From: an uncultured Eubacterium sp.
GTDB lineage: Bacteria; Bacillota; Clostridia; Lachnospirales; Lachnospiraceae
Length of the DNA: 64,000 nucleotides
Reading direction: 5' to 3'
Assembly (NCBI GenBank): GCA_910589595.1
Contig: CAJUTM010000003.1
Coordinates: forward strand, 62,001-126,000
Shown: positions 43,630-51,712 of the stretch, piece after piece
Position numbering within the stretch: position 1 is the stretch's first letter
Layout of the letters: every line of letters begins with the position of its first letter
Position numbers and translations under genes: made by a program
Notes under the pieces: generated by a model
Databases searched by the model: none
What the model was told of the DNA's origin: nothing
What the model saw: only the letters and a program-made list of their open reading frames with translations

Positions 43630-45162
43630 ATGAATATCGTGGCGTATTGCAGAGTTTCTACCGATAAGGAAGACCAATTAAACAGTTTGCAGACACAAAA
43701 GGAGTTTTTTTCCGAATATGCGGAGAAAAACCATGATACACTAGTGCGTGTATATGCGGATGAGGGCATATCGGGAACGAAAATAAAGAACCGCAGGCAG
43801 TTTCTGCAGTTGTTGCAAGATGCAAAAAAAGGGATGTTTGATATGGTTGTAGTAAAAGACATCAGCCGCTTTGCAAGAAATACCGTAGATTTACTACAGA
43901 GTGTCCGACAGTTAAAAGCTCTAAATATAGAGACGACATTTCTTACTGCCAACATGACAGTGCTGGGGCAGTCCGAGTTTGTGCTCACGGTATTTGGCGC
44001 GCTGGCGCAGGAAGAGAGCGCCAATATATCCAAACGTGTGAAGTTTGGGAAGAGGGCCAATGCGGAAAAGGGGAGGGTTCCCAATCTTGTATACGGGTAT
44101 GATAAAGTGTGCGGAGATTACTTTAACTTAGAGATAAATGAGAAAGAAGCACAAAATGTCAGGCAAATCTATGACTGGTATACCGAAGAGGGATACGGTG
44201 CGGCCAAAATAGCTGGTATGCTCAATGAGAAAGGTTTTAAAACAAAGAGAAACTGTAATTTTTCCCAAAATGCAATTTGCCGGATTCTCACAAATGAAAT
44301 TTATATGGGAAAGATAATCAATGGAAAGCAGGAAGTGAAAGATTTTCTCACGGGAACGAGGCAGAAAAAGGAGAGAGAAGACTGGCTGGTGATGGAGAGA
44401 GAAGATTTGAGAATCATTGAGCCGGAGCAATTTGAACAGGCGCAAAAAATCATGAGTGAAAGACATAAGGCATTTCACATAAAGCATGAACGGCAGAGCA
44501 ACAAATACCCGTTCTCGACATTGATTAAATGTAAAGAATGCGGCTGGTCGTTTCGCCGCACTGTCCGCACTTACAGAAATACATATATACGCTGGGTCTG
44601 TTCCGGCAGAAACGGGCGCGGTGCACATAGTTGTCCGAACGCCGTCACGCTGGACGAGCAGCAACTGTATTCTGCTCTGGAAGATTATTTTGCGCAAATG
44701 CTAACGGACAAGTCCCGAATCACAGATAAAATTTTAAAAGGATTTATGAAAAGATACAGGTCGGAAAATGAAGATGGAGAGCAGCAGCGCTCCTTACATA
44801 AAGATTTGCAAAGATGTCAGAAAAAGCGCAAGAAATATGCAGAAATGTATGCCGAAGATTTAATTACAAAAGAAGAATTAAAAGAGAATGTGGACGGCCT
44901 GCTGGAACAGCAGAGACAAATCGAACAGCAATTAAAGATGATTTCCTTTGATTCGAAATGGGGCGAAGATATCCCGCAAATCATGGAACGGACATTGCAG
45001 ACGGTGAATTATTCGCTGCGGGATATTGCAAACACCCGTTTAAAGCAGATTATTGATTATATTGAAGTAGATAGGGAAGGGAATGTGGATATTAATTTCC
45101 GATTGTTGAAAGAAGTAAATGAATGGGAGAGAGAACAAGCTGGGGTCGCGGGAAGCATATGA
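43630..45162 (+). CDS. Large serine recombinase (SpoIVCA/skin-type)
   Basis: A 510-residue site-specific recombinase. Resolvase domain residues 1-140: the catalytic serine S10 in YCRVSTDKEDQ, and DISRFARNTVDLL with conserved arginines. The Recombinase domain (about 150-270) has YGYDKV...EKEAQNVRQIYDWYTEEGYGAAKIAGMLNEKGF. A zinc ribbon follows with CKECGWSF (about 300) and the second pair in WVCSG...SCPN, then a coiled coil (about 385-440, QQRSLHKDLQRCQKKRKK). This is the length and plan of skin-element recombinases such as SpoIVCA. GGAAAGGGCGG precedes the ATG. It is the only recombinase in the element and would join the 21-bp sites. Confidence 0.95.
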   Translation: MNIVAYCRVSTDKEDQLNSLQTQKEFFSEYAEKNHDTLVRVYADEGISGTKIKNRRQFLQLLQDAKKGMFDMVVVKDISRFARNTVDLLQSVRQLKALNIETTFLTANMTVLGQSEFVLTVFGALAQEESANISKRVKFGKRANAEKGRVPNLVYGYDKVCGDYFNLEINEKEAQNVRQIYDWYTEEGYGAAKIAGMLNEKGFKTKRNCNFSQNAICRILTNEIYMGKIINGKQEVKDFLTGTRQKKEREDWLVMEREDLRIIEPEQFEQAQKIMSERHKAFHIKHERQSNKYPFSTLIKCKECGWSFRRTVRTYRNTYIRWVCSGRNGRGAHSCPNAVTLDEQQLYSALEDYFAQMLTDKSRITDKILKGFMKRYRSENEDGEQQRSLHKDLQRCQKKRKKYAEMYAEDLITKEELKENVDGLLEQQRQIEQQLKMISFDSKWGEDIPQIMERTLQTVNYSLRDIANTRLKQIIDYIEVDREGNVDINFRLLKEVNEWEREQAGVAGSI

Positions 45163-45269
45163 TTTCCGCTAAGACCGCTGTGCGCGACTTGTGATAGGAC
45201 AGAGTGTGAATATAAGGCACGAAAAATTCCTGTGGAGCCTTTTGCTTTTTCGGAAAAGACGAAAAAAGA

Positions 45270-45594
45270 GCGGTGGTTTCTGATGTGATTGAATGGTTTG
45301 AAGAGTCTGTTGACTTTTTAAATTATGGGAATCCAGGTCAGGAATTGCGCACAGCTAATCTTTACTTCACATGACTTGTCAACTATGAGCAATGATATAT
45401 TTGGTCTTGATGAAATCTGGTTTGTGGCAAAGGGAAAGGAGGAGAATTCAAAACTTTATTCTCTGATAGAATTTAAGAATGGAAAAGGTGAATCCGTTCG
45501 CATGGATGCAAAATACGACAAGCAATATTTTGAGGGCAAGTATGGCGCAGACCCATATCTGAAAAAGATTATAGATTGTAGCTGGATTTTTTGA
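45270..45594 (+). pseudogene. Remnant of an AAA15-family ATPase
   Basis: One frame (45270 on) reads VVSDVIEWFEESVDFLNYGN, a piece of the middle of AAA15/OLD-like ATPases. A second frame from 45325 carries the C-terminal block AQLIFTSHDLSTMSNDIFGLDEIWFVAKG then SKLYSLIEFKNGKGESVRMDAKYDKQYFEGKYGADPYLKKI. The N-terminal Walker A part is absent and the two pieces are out of frame, so it is dead. Such ATPases commonly sit in defence or abortive-infection modules, fitting the adjacent nucleotidyltransferase/HEPN pair. The 45163-45269 stretch shows nothing recognisable. Confidence 0.7.
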
Positions 45595-45665
45595 AATTTC
45601 ACTTGTAAAAATGATAAAAACAGATACAATGAAAGTAGGGAAAAGAAAACGAGGGAGGTGTGACT

Positions 45666-46007
45666 ATGTTACAGTCAATGAATACTTTGATGGAACAGTA
45701 TATAGTACAGGTTCAGAAAATATATGGTTCACACTTGCGGAAAGTAATTCTGTACGGTTCTTATGCCAGAGGGGATTCGAGACCGGATTCAGATATTGAC
45801 CTTATGATATTGATTGATATGTCGGATATGGAATTAAAGGCATACAGCCAGAAACTCACGTATATGACATATGATTTTAATATGGACAATGACCTTGATA
45901 TAAGGCCGATTGCCAAAAGCAGGGAACATTTTGAAAAATGGCTTGTGAATTATCCTTTCTATGCCAATATTAACAGGGAAGGAGTTGTTCTATATGGAGC
46001 AGCCTAA
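45666..46007 (+). CDS. mntA: MntA-type minimal nucleotidyltransferase (antitoxin candidate)
   Basis: A 113-residue protein with the minimal nucleotidyltransferase signature GSYARGDSRPDSDIDLMI (G31-D45, with the metal-binding aspartates D43 and D45). In the known MntA/HepT systems it adds AMP to the HEPN partner and silences it. GGGAGG lies 7 bases before ATG 45666. It overlaps the HEPN gene by 14 bases, the usual coupling. It may help hold the element in the chromosome in vegetative cells. The partner here is the PF05168-type HEPN rather than the DUF86 HepT, so the exact chemistry is uncertain. Confidence 0.82.
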   Translation: MLQSMNTLMEQYIVQVQKIYGSHLRKVILYGSYARGDSRPDSDIDLMILIDMSDMELKAYSQKLTYMTYDFNMDNDLDIRPIAKSREHFEKWLVNYPFYANINREGVVLYGAA

Positions 46008-46437
46008 CCAGAATATAGGTACAAGAAAAGATTTGGTATTGCATCGGATAAAGAATGCGGAATCCGATTTGAATGCAGCAGGGATTTTATTTGATGCAGG
46101 AGAATATAAGGCAGCAAATAACAGGGCTTACTATGCTGTTTTTCATGCGATAAATGCAGTTCATGCGTTGGATGGAAATGGCTACAAACGCCACAAAGAC
46201 GCAATCGGAAATTTTAATAAACATTATGTAAAGACAGAAATTTTCCCAAGAGAGATGGGAAGAAAAGTGAGCGAGATAGAAGAAATACGTCATGCAAGTG
46301 ATTATGATGATTTCTATCTTGCAAGCAGAGAAGAAACAGAGCGTCAGATTGCTGTGGCGAGTGAGTTGGTACAGTTGGTTGAAACATACTGTATGTCGCA
46401 GATAGAAGAAAGTGTGAATGAAACTACGGATTTGTAA
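45994..46437 (+). CDS. HEPN-domain protein (toxin candidate)
   Basis: A 147-residue all-helical HEPN protein paired with the nucleotidyltransferase gene it overlaps. The signature NNRAYYAVFHAINAV holds R44 and H51, six residues apart, an Rx6H arrangement like that of HEPN RNases (Rx4-6H). ATG 45994 follows AAGGAG. The pair is of the HI0073/HI0074 type; some are toxin-antitoxin systems that cleave RNA, others have no shown toxicity. It is the last gene in the element and ends 62 bases before attR, followed by a terminator. Confidence 0.82.
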   Translation: MEQPNQNIGTRKDLVLHRIKNAESDLNAAGILFDAGEYKAANNRAYYAVFHAINAVHALDGNGYKRHKDAIGNFNKHYVKTEIFPREMGRKVSEIEEIRHASDYDDFYLASREETERQIAVASELVQLVETYCMSQIEESVNETTDL

Positions 46438-46458
46438 AACCTCATCACGTAGTTTCTC

Positions 46459-46492
46459 GCAGCATATCGTTTTCGATATGCTGCTCTATTTT
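46459..46492 (+). terminator. Terminator at the right end of the element
   Basis: GCAGCATATCG (46459-46469) pairs perfectly with CGATATGCTGC (46474-46484) around TTTT, followed by TCTATTTT. It ends 7 bases before attR and protects the 3' spoIIID half from element transcription. Confidence 0.85.
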
Positions 46493-46498
46493 ATGACA

Positions 46499-46519
46499 AC
46501 CGTACATAAGGACGTAACA
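46499..46519 (+). repeat. attR: right copy of the 21-bp repeat
   Basis: Identical to 40840-40860. Bases left of it belong to the element and give the other attP arm (ATTTTATGACAACCGTA, 46488-46504). Bases right of it resume spoIIID at codon 49 (ERLLRINPS). Confidence 0.92.
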
Positions 46520-46666
46520 GAGCGTCTTCTCCGTATTAATCCGTCCTTAGCGGCGCAGGCCAGAAAGATTTTAGACATCAACAAATCCGAACGTCACATT
46601 CGGGGGGGATTGGCAACGAAAGATAAGTACATGCATGAGAGAGTAATGCGGGAGATGGCGCACTAA
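46499..46666 (+). CDS. spoIIID: SpoIIID, 3' part of the interrupted gene
   Basis: Begins inside attR with the shared codons TVHKDVT and continues ERLLRINPSLAAQARKILDINKSERHIRGGLATKDKYMHERVMREMAH to TAA 46664-46666. This is the conserved second half of SpoIIID, including HIRGG and the basic C-terminal helix. An ATG at 46493 (MTTVHKDV) is in frame but has no ribosome site, so the fragment is probably not translated by itself. Joined to codons 1-48 at 40717-40860 it makes 96 residues, close to the 93 of the Bacillus protein. The remaining frame is intact, which argues that selection still acts on it. Confidence 0.92.
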   Translation, partial: TVHKDVTERLLRINPSLAAQARKILDINKSERHIRGGLATKDKYMHERVMREMAH

Positions 46667-46683
46667 CGTCACAGTACAGAAAA

Positions 46684-46765
46684 TAAGAGATACCACCCAT
46701 TGATTCGAGCCGTACATCGTATGTGTTGCAAGTTCGAATCAATTTTGATGGTATCTCTTTGTTTT
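46684..46765. terminator. Long hairpin between spoIIID and the second xylanase
   Basis: AAGAGATACCA with CCATTGATTCGA pairs with TCGAATC, then GATGGTATCTCTT, separated by a loop of about 25 bases, and is followed by TGTTTT. It lies between convergent genes and may terminate both. Confidence 0.7.
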
Positions 46766-46812
46766 ATCTAACTAATAGATAAATGCCATGTATGTTTCTT
46801 TTTCACTGTCCA

Positions 46813-48423
46813 TTATGCTGGCGTTTGGTATTTTTTTAGTATTTCCATCACGTTATAGAAAGCAGTTTTTGGTTCGAGGTTTTCCGTAAAAAGACCGGAA
46901 TGCGTTCCATAAACCTGATAATCATAGTTTTCTTTGTCCTCTAGTAATTCAGGGCGGTCCAGCAATCCCCAGATACTGACGTTTGTCAAAGTATTCGGAT
47001 ATTTCTGTGCAAATTTACAATATTGGCTGAAAAGATTTTTATATTTCTTTGCGTGTCTGGCGATGTCAGTAGCAGCTACCTGTTCCTTATGTTGTGTTTC
47101 GGGACTGAGCCTTACTGTCAATTCGTTAATACCAACTTTCACTCCCTTTTTGGCAAATCTGGTCATAGCGGTGCCGACGTCCGTGGCTTCCGGCCAGTCA
47201 GTGAGAACATAACCTTCCATGCCCATGCAGTCTAACAGTTTATTATTGGCATCTGCATTCAGATAATCAATTAAGGCTTCAATATAGTCTGTCTTTGGCG
47301 CTTGGAAACAGTTGAAATCATTGTAGAATAACGGAATATCTTTTCCGGTTTCTTTCACTGCTTCTTTGGCGAACTGGAATGCATATTTGATATATTCACC
47401 GCCAAGTATCTGGTAAAACTTACCGGTGTTATAGAGGTGAAGGCCCGTTTTTTCATCGACAGGGGTATTCGCACTTGTATCAACCGCCTCGTTAATGACA
47501 TCCCATGCGATAACGGTGCCCGGATATTTTGTCTCGAAGTGTGTGATTACCTGTGTCTCATAACTCTTCATGCGGCTGAGCAGTGTGTCCTTGTCGACGA
47601 GCTCGGCAGTCGTATCCCAACTCTTATAGAAGAATTCGTCTTTCATACTTGCTTCCCAGATAAGCACGTGTCCGCGAATGCGCAGACCGTTGGCAATCGC
47701 CCACTCTACCATCTCGTCAGCCTGCTCGAATTTGCAGACAGGAGTGCCGTCGCCCTGCTGTGATGCCTCGACATCAAGGAGTGAGTATCCTTTCATTTCA
47801 TTTTCAAATGATACGATATCAAAATGTTTCTTCGCTAATTCCGTAAACTCCTGATTTTGTGTCTTTTCGTAATTTACAACAGTACCCATATTAAAATCAG
47901 CGAGGTCTTTCAGATTTTCAATAGGTGGTACCGGCGTCGGGGCGTTTGGTGTTCTGGTTGGCCTGTTTGTCGGAGTGTCGCTGGCTGGCGGCGCTGACTG
48001 TGTTGGCGGTGTCGGTGTAGCTGTCGGCGTCGGCGTCGGTGTCGGAGTGCTGTTCGTTGACTTATCGTTTGCTTTCTTTACGACAGTAACTTTACAGGTA
48101 GCCTTAGCCTTTTTGTTCTTTTTGGATGTGGCGGTAATTTTTGCCGTACCAACTTTCTTCGCTTTGACAACGCCTCGTTTATTAACCGTTGCCACTGATT
48201 TGTTACTGGATTTCCACGTTACTTTTTTGGATGCTTTGGCGGGCTTCACTTTTTTTACTTTTAACGTGAACTTGCTGCCCACAGCTAATTTTTTCTTTTT
48301 GGCAGAAAGCGTTATCTTTTTCGTTTTCGGCGCAGCTTTTGCTTGTGGAACGGTAACAAAAGCGGAGGCGCAAAGAGCTATAGATAAAGCGACTGCGCAA
48401 GTCTTTTTCATTAATCTCTTCAT
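46813..48423 (-). CDS. Secreted GH10 endo-1,4-beta-xylanase with Big_2 domain
   Basis: A 536-residue exported enzyme: signal peptide (1-30), Lys-rich Big_2 domain (31-117; KKLAVGSKFTLKVKKVK, NKSVATVNKRGVVKAKKVGTAKITATS), Thr/Pro linker (TPTPTPTPTATPTP), then GH10 from about residue 168. Acid/base E312 in AWDVINEAVD and nucleophile E434 in VGINELTVR. Unlike the other GH10 protein of the window it lacks the intermediate binding modules. The ribosome site is weak (AAAGAGA before ATG 48423); ATG 48411 is an alternative that keeps the signal peptide. It converges on spoIIID and shares the hairpin terminator there. Confidence 0.9.
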   Translation of the reverse strand: MKRLMKKTCAVALSIALCASAFVTVPQAKAAPKTKKITLSAKKKKLAVGSKFTLKVKKVKPAKASKKVTWKSSNKSVATVNKRGVVKAKKVGTAKITATSKKNKKAKATCKVTVVKKANDKSTNSTPTPTPTPTATPTPPTQSAPPASDTPTNRPTRTPNAPTPVPPIENLKDLADFNMGTVVNYEKTQNQEFTELAKKHFDIVSFENEMKGYSLLDVEASQQGDGTPVCKFEQADEMVEWAIANGLRIRGHVLIWEASMKDEFFYKSWDTTAELVDKDTLLSRMKSYETQVITHFETKYPGTVIAWDVINEAVDTSANTPVDEKTGLHLYNTGKFYQILGGEYIKYAFQFAKEAVKETGKDIPLFYNDFNCFQAPKTDYIEALIDYLNADANNKLLDCMGMEGYVLTDWPEATDVGTAMTRFAKKGVKVGINELTVRLSPETQHKEQVAATDIARHAKKYKNLFSQYCKFAQKYPNTLTNVSIWGLLDRPELLEDKENYDYQVYGTHSGLFTENLEPKTAFYNVMEILKKYQTPA

Positions 48424-48603
48424 TCTCTTTTTGGCATAATCGAAAAGGTCGTTTCGTTATGCCGCTCCTTTCTTCATATTTGATATATTAATATTAACAA
48501 AAAAAACAACATTGCACAATGATTTATTATGGAATATTTACTTTTCCGTCTCATAGGATTTAGTGAACATTGTGTGATTTATCCTAAAAATCGAGTCGAA
48601 AAC

Positions 48604-48631
48604 TTGTTATTTTTGACTGATGTGCTATAAT
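48604..48631 (+). promoter_or_regulatory. Promoter of the rnf operon
   Basis: TTGTTA (48604-48609), 16 bases, TATAAT (48626-48631), 36 bases before the rnfC start. Confidence 0.55.
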
Positions 48632-48666
48632 GATACTACAAAAATTCGTTAAAGGAGGAAATTTCA

Positions 48667-49986
48667 TTGGGACAGTCAACCTTTAGAGGGGGAGCGCATC
48701 CATATGAGGGAAAAGAACTCACGATGGATTATCCGGTTGTGAAACTGGAGCCGGGACAGGAACTGGTCTTTCCTATGAGCCAGCATATCGGAGCTCCGGC
48801 AACTCCAATCGTATCCGTAGGAGATACCGTTAAAATAGGACAGACACTCGGTGAGGCGGGCGGATTTGTTTCCGCAAATGTGATTAGTTCCGTATCCGGT
48901 GAGGTCAAGGCAGTGGAACCACGGGTGTTATCATCCGGCGCCAGAGAAACCTGTGTCGTTGTTGCAAATGACGGTGAGGACGAGACGATAGAAGGATTTG
49001 GGATAGAGCGTGATTACACAACATTATCAAAAGAGGAAATCCGTGACATAATCAGGGACGCCGGTATTGTCGGTATGGGGGGAGCAGGATTTCCCACTCA
49101 CGTAAAACTATCGCCAAAAAATGAAGAAGATATCGATTATGTAATTATCAACGGGGCAGAGTGCGAGCCGTATCTGACATCGGATTACCGCGCGATGATT
49201 GAGCGCACGGAAGACCTTATAGCGGGCCTGAAAATTATGCTGTCTTTGTTTGATAACGCCAAAGGTATTATTGCCATTGAGGATAATAAATCAGAAGCAA
49301 TTGCCAAACTTCAATACTTGACGGAAAATGATGCAAACATTTCCGTAAAATCTTTAAAGACCAAGTATCCGCAGGGGGCCGAGCGTCAGGTTATATATGT
49401 AGCTACGAAGCGCAAGATTAATTCCGGCATGCTGCCGGCGGACGTCGGCTGCATTGTGGATAACGTGCAGACGGTTTTGGCCGTGTATGATGCTGTTTGT
49501 AAAAGAAAACCTTGTATTTCCCGCATTATGACATTGACGGGAGACGCTATGGAACAGCCGGCGAACTATGAAGTCCGCTTAGGGATGAGTCATGCGGAAG
49601 TTCTCGAGAAAGCGGGAGGGCTGCATGACGAAGCGGAAAAGATAATTTCCGGAGGCCCGATGATGGGCATGGCGATGTATGATTTGAATACGCCGGTGAT
49701 TAAGACAAGTTCGTCCATACTGGCGCTGTCGACCGATGAAGCGGCATTGCAGGAACCGACGAACTGCATTCACTGTGGCCGGTGCGCCAAAGTATGCCCG
49801 AGCCGTCTTGTTCCGCAGATGATGATACAGGCAATCAAAAGAAATGATTTGGAGCAATTTGAGAAATTAAATGGTATGGAATGTTATGAGTGTGGTACTT
49901 GTACCTATGTATGTCCGGCCAAGATTCGTCTGACACAAAAGTTTAAACAGGCCAGACGGGATGTTATGGACAAACGTAAAAAGTAA
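48667..49986 (+). CDS. rnfC: Rnf complex subunit C (NADH-oxidising)
   Basis: A 439-residue peripheral subunit of the ion-translocating ferredoxin:NAD oxidoreductase. GMGGAGFPTHVKL is the glycine-rich flavin/NADH-binding loop, and CIHCGRCAKVCPSRLVP (about 367) plus CYECGTCTYVCP (about 406) bind two [4Fe-4S] clusters. It begins with TTG at 48667, with GGAGG 8 bases upstream; no suitable ATG lies close. The order C-D-G-E-A-B is the clostridial form. With the hydrogenase it helps balance ferredoxin and NADH pools. Confidence 0.95.
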   Translation: MGQSTFRGGAHPYEGKELTMDYPVVKLEPGQELVFPMSQHIGAPATPIVSVGDTVKIGQTLGEAGGFVSANVISSVSGEVKAVEPRVLSSGARETCVVVANDGEDETIEGFGIERDYTTLSKEEIRDIIRDAGIVGMGGAGFPTHVKLSPKNEEDIDYVIINGAECEPYLTSDYRAMIERTEDLIAGLKIMLSLFDNAKGIIAIEDNKSEAIAKLQYLTENDANISVKSLKTKYPQGAERQVIYVATKRKINSGMLPADVGCIVDNVQTVLAVYDAVCKRKPCISRIMTLTGDAMEQPANYEVRLGMSHAEVLEKAGGLHDEAEKIISGGPMMGMAMYDLNTPVIKTSSSILALSTDEAALQEPTNCIHCGRCAKVCPSRLVPQMMIQAIKRNDLEQFEKLNGMECYECGTCTYVCPAKIRLTQKFKQARRDVMDKRKK

Positions 49987-50018
49987 AAGGCCGCAAATGT
50001 GGAAGAATGGAGGAAACA

Positions 50019-51002
50019 ATGGAAGAGAAGCTGTTAAATGTATCTTCATCTCCTCATGTACGGGATCATTCATCAACAAAATCCATCATGAGAGATGTTG
50101 TAATCGCACTATTGCCGGCCACGATTGTTGGTATTTACAATTTCCGGCTTAGCGCTGTTTTAGTAATTTTAACCTGCTGTGTATCCTGCGTATTATCAGA
50201 GTATATATGGCAGCGTCTGATGAAGCAGAAAGTGACGACATATGATTTCAGCGCGTTATTGACGGGACTGCTGCTTGGCTTAAATCTGCCGGCTACGATG
50301 GGAAGTCCTAAGTACTTATGGATGTGCATACTCGGCAGTGTGTTTGCTATCATTGTAGTGAAGCAGTTATTTGGCGGTTTAGGGCAGAATTTCATGAATC
50401 CGGCCCTTGGCGGCCGCTGTTTTCTGATGTTGTCATTCAGCAGTATTATGACAAGTTTTACAGTAGAAAAAGGGGCCAATTGGCTCTACGGAATTTCCGT
50501 GGATGCGACGAGTGCGGCCACTCCTTTAATGCAGGTAAAACAGGGAGAATTGCCGAAACTGACCGATATGTTTTTGGGAACGACGACCGGAAGTATCGGC
50601 GAGACTTCGGTGGCAGCCCTGCTGACAGGGGCCGCTTATCTGCTGGTTCGCCGTGTCATTGACTGGAAGATTCCGGTAATATATATTGCCAGTTTTGCCG
50701 TATTTGATGTGATATTGATGATAGCGACAGGGGACGCCACATATCCGCTCCTGTTTGAACTCTGCGGCGGCGGTTTAATACTGGGGGCGTTCTTTATGGC
50801 GACCGACTATGTCACGAGCCCGATTACTTCCAAAGGAAAAATCATATATGCCGTTTTGCTCGGTCTGCTGACCGGACTGTTCCGTTTCTTCGGCGAGGCG
50901 GCAGAGGGCGTATCGTTTGCCATTATCATTGGCAATCTGTTTGTACCGCTGATTGAACGCTATACCGTTCCGAGAGCATTTGGAAAGGGGGGCAGGCAAT
51001 GA
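50019..51002 (+). CDS. rnfD: Rnf complex subunit D
   Basis: A 327-residue membrane subunit with about nine hydrophobic segments. LGQNFMNPALGGRCFLMLSF and DATSAATPLM hold the position where a threonine is linked to FMN in this family. GGAGG is 5 bases before ATG 50019. It overlaps rnfG by 4 bases. Confidence 0.95.
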   Translation: MEEKLLNVSSSPHVRDHSSTKSIMRDVVIALLPATIVGIYNFRLSAVLVILTCCVSCVLSEYIWQRLMKQKVTTYDFSALLTGLLLGLNLPATMGSPKYLWMCILGSVFAIIVVKQLFGGLGQNFMNPALGGRCFLMLSFSSIMTSFTVEKGANWLYGISVDATSAATPLMQVKQGELPKLTDMFLGTTTGSIGETSVAALLTGAAYLLVRRVIDWKIPVIYIASFAVFDVILMIATGDATYPLLFELCGGGLILGAFFMATDYVTSPITSKGKIIYAVLLGLLTGLFRFFGEAAEGVSFAIIIGNLFVPLIERYTVPRAFGKGGRQ

Positions 51003-51712
51003 AGAAGAGTAATATGATTAAAGACGCCGTTATTTTATGTATTATTACGCTGATTTTAGGGGCTATGCTTGCCGGCGTTTATACAATTACCAAAAAGCCG
51101 ATTGAGAAAGCGCAGGCGACGTCGAATAATAAAGCCTGCGAAGCGGTTATTGCCTCCGGCGACGCTGTAAAAAGCACGGTTTCCACGGGAGAAGCAGTCA
51201 AATTTTTATCCTCCCGTGATTTGAGCAATCAGGAAGTCAAAGACGGAAATGCCTCCGAGGGGCTTCTTTCCGAATTTGTTGATATTTTAGAAATCCATCC
51301 TACGAAAGATGAGGGATATGTTTATCTGGCGGATGCATTGAAAGGATATGGCGGCAAAATCAGTTTTGCCCTTGGCGTAGACAAATACGGTGCGACAACG
51401 GGCATTTCCATTACTTCGCAGACAGAGACCGCGGGGCTTGGCGCCAAATGTGAGGATGAGGACTTCCAAAAACGTTTTGTCGATTTGTACAATATTAGTG
51501 AGACAGAGGAGCTCTTTTCCAAAGAAGCGCCGGCAGAAGAGGTTGTTACGGACGGAGAGGGAAGAGACCGGCATTTAAAGACACAGGTACAGGCAATTAC
51601 CGGGGCAACGGTTACGTCGCGTGCTATTACAAGGGCAGTAAAAGGGATTCTTTTCTATCATGCCTTTCATATAGAATCAATGATGGGAGAGGGGGCAGCG
51701 AATAATGAATAG
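50999..51712 (+). CDS. rnfG: Rnf complex subunit G
   Basis: A 237-residue subunit with one N-terminal membrane segment (DAVILCIITLILGAMLAGVYTI) and an extracytoplasmic FMN-binding domain. The flavin is attached to the threonine of ITGATVTS, near residue 204. GGGGGGCAGG lies before the start; the start codon overlaps the rnfD stop. Confidence 0.95.
   Translation: MKKSNMIKDAVILCIITLILGAMLAGVYTITKKPIEKAQATSNNKACEAVIASGDAVKSTVSTGEAVKFLSSRDLSNQEVKDGNASEGLLSEFVDILEIHPTKDEGYVYLADALKGYGGKISFALGVDKYGATTGISITSQTETAGLGAKCEDEDFQKRFVDLYNISETEELFSKEAPAEEVVTDGEGRDRHLKTQVQAITGATVTSRAITRAVKGILFYHAFHIESMMGEGAANNE

Larger units (their letters stand above)
40840..46519 (+). mobile_element. Skin-like recombinase element interrupting spoIIID
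   Basis: The element is bounded by a perfect 21-bp direct repeat (40840-40860 and 46499-46519), 5,659 bp apart. Inside are a TraX-like protein, a ribbon-helix-helix protein, a broken LRR protein, two small ORFs, a 510-residue large serine recombinase, an AAA15 remnant and a MntA/HEPN pair. No phage structural, replication or conjugation genes are seen. Deleting one repeat copy plus the interior restores a 96-codon spoIIID. The plan matches the skin element of sigK, in which the recombinase removes the insertion in the mother cell. Sporulation-time excision is inferred from the split gene and promoter motifs. Confidence 0.9.

Noticed and set aside
40840..46519. The inserted element as a prophage or a conjugative transposon
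   Set aside because: There are no structural, lysis, replication or mating genes apart from one TraX-like protein; content fits a small skin-like element.
40840..46519. The 21-bp repeat as a target-site duplication of a transposase-type insertion
   Set aside because: The element has no transposase or terminal inverted repeats, and the attP dyad with a serine recombinase explains the repeat better.
46720..46745. A tRNA-like T-loop motif (GTTCGAATC) near 46732
   Set aside because: It is one arm of the long hairpin terminator between spoIIID and the xylanase gene; there is no anticodon stem, acceptor stem or CCA end.
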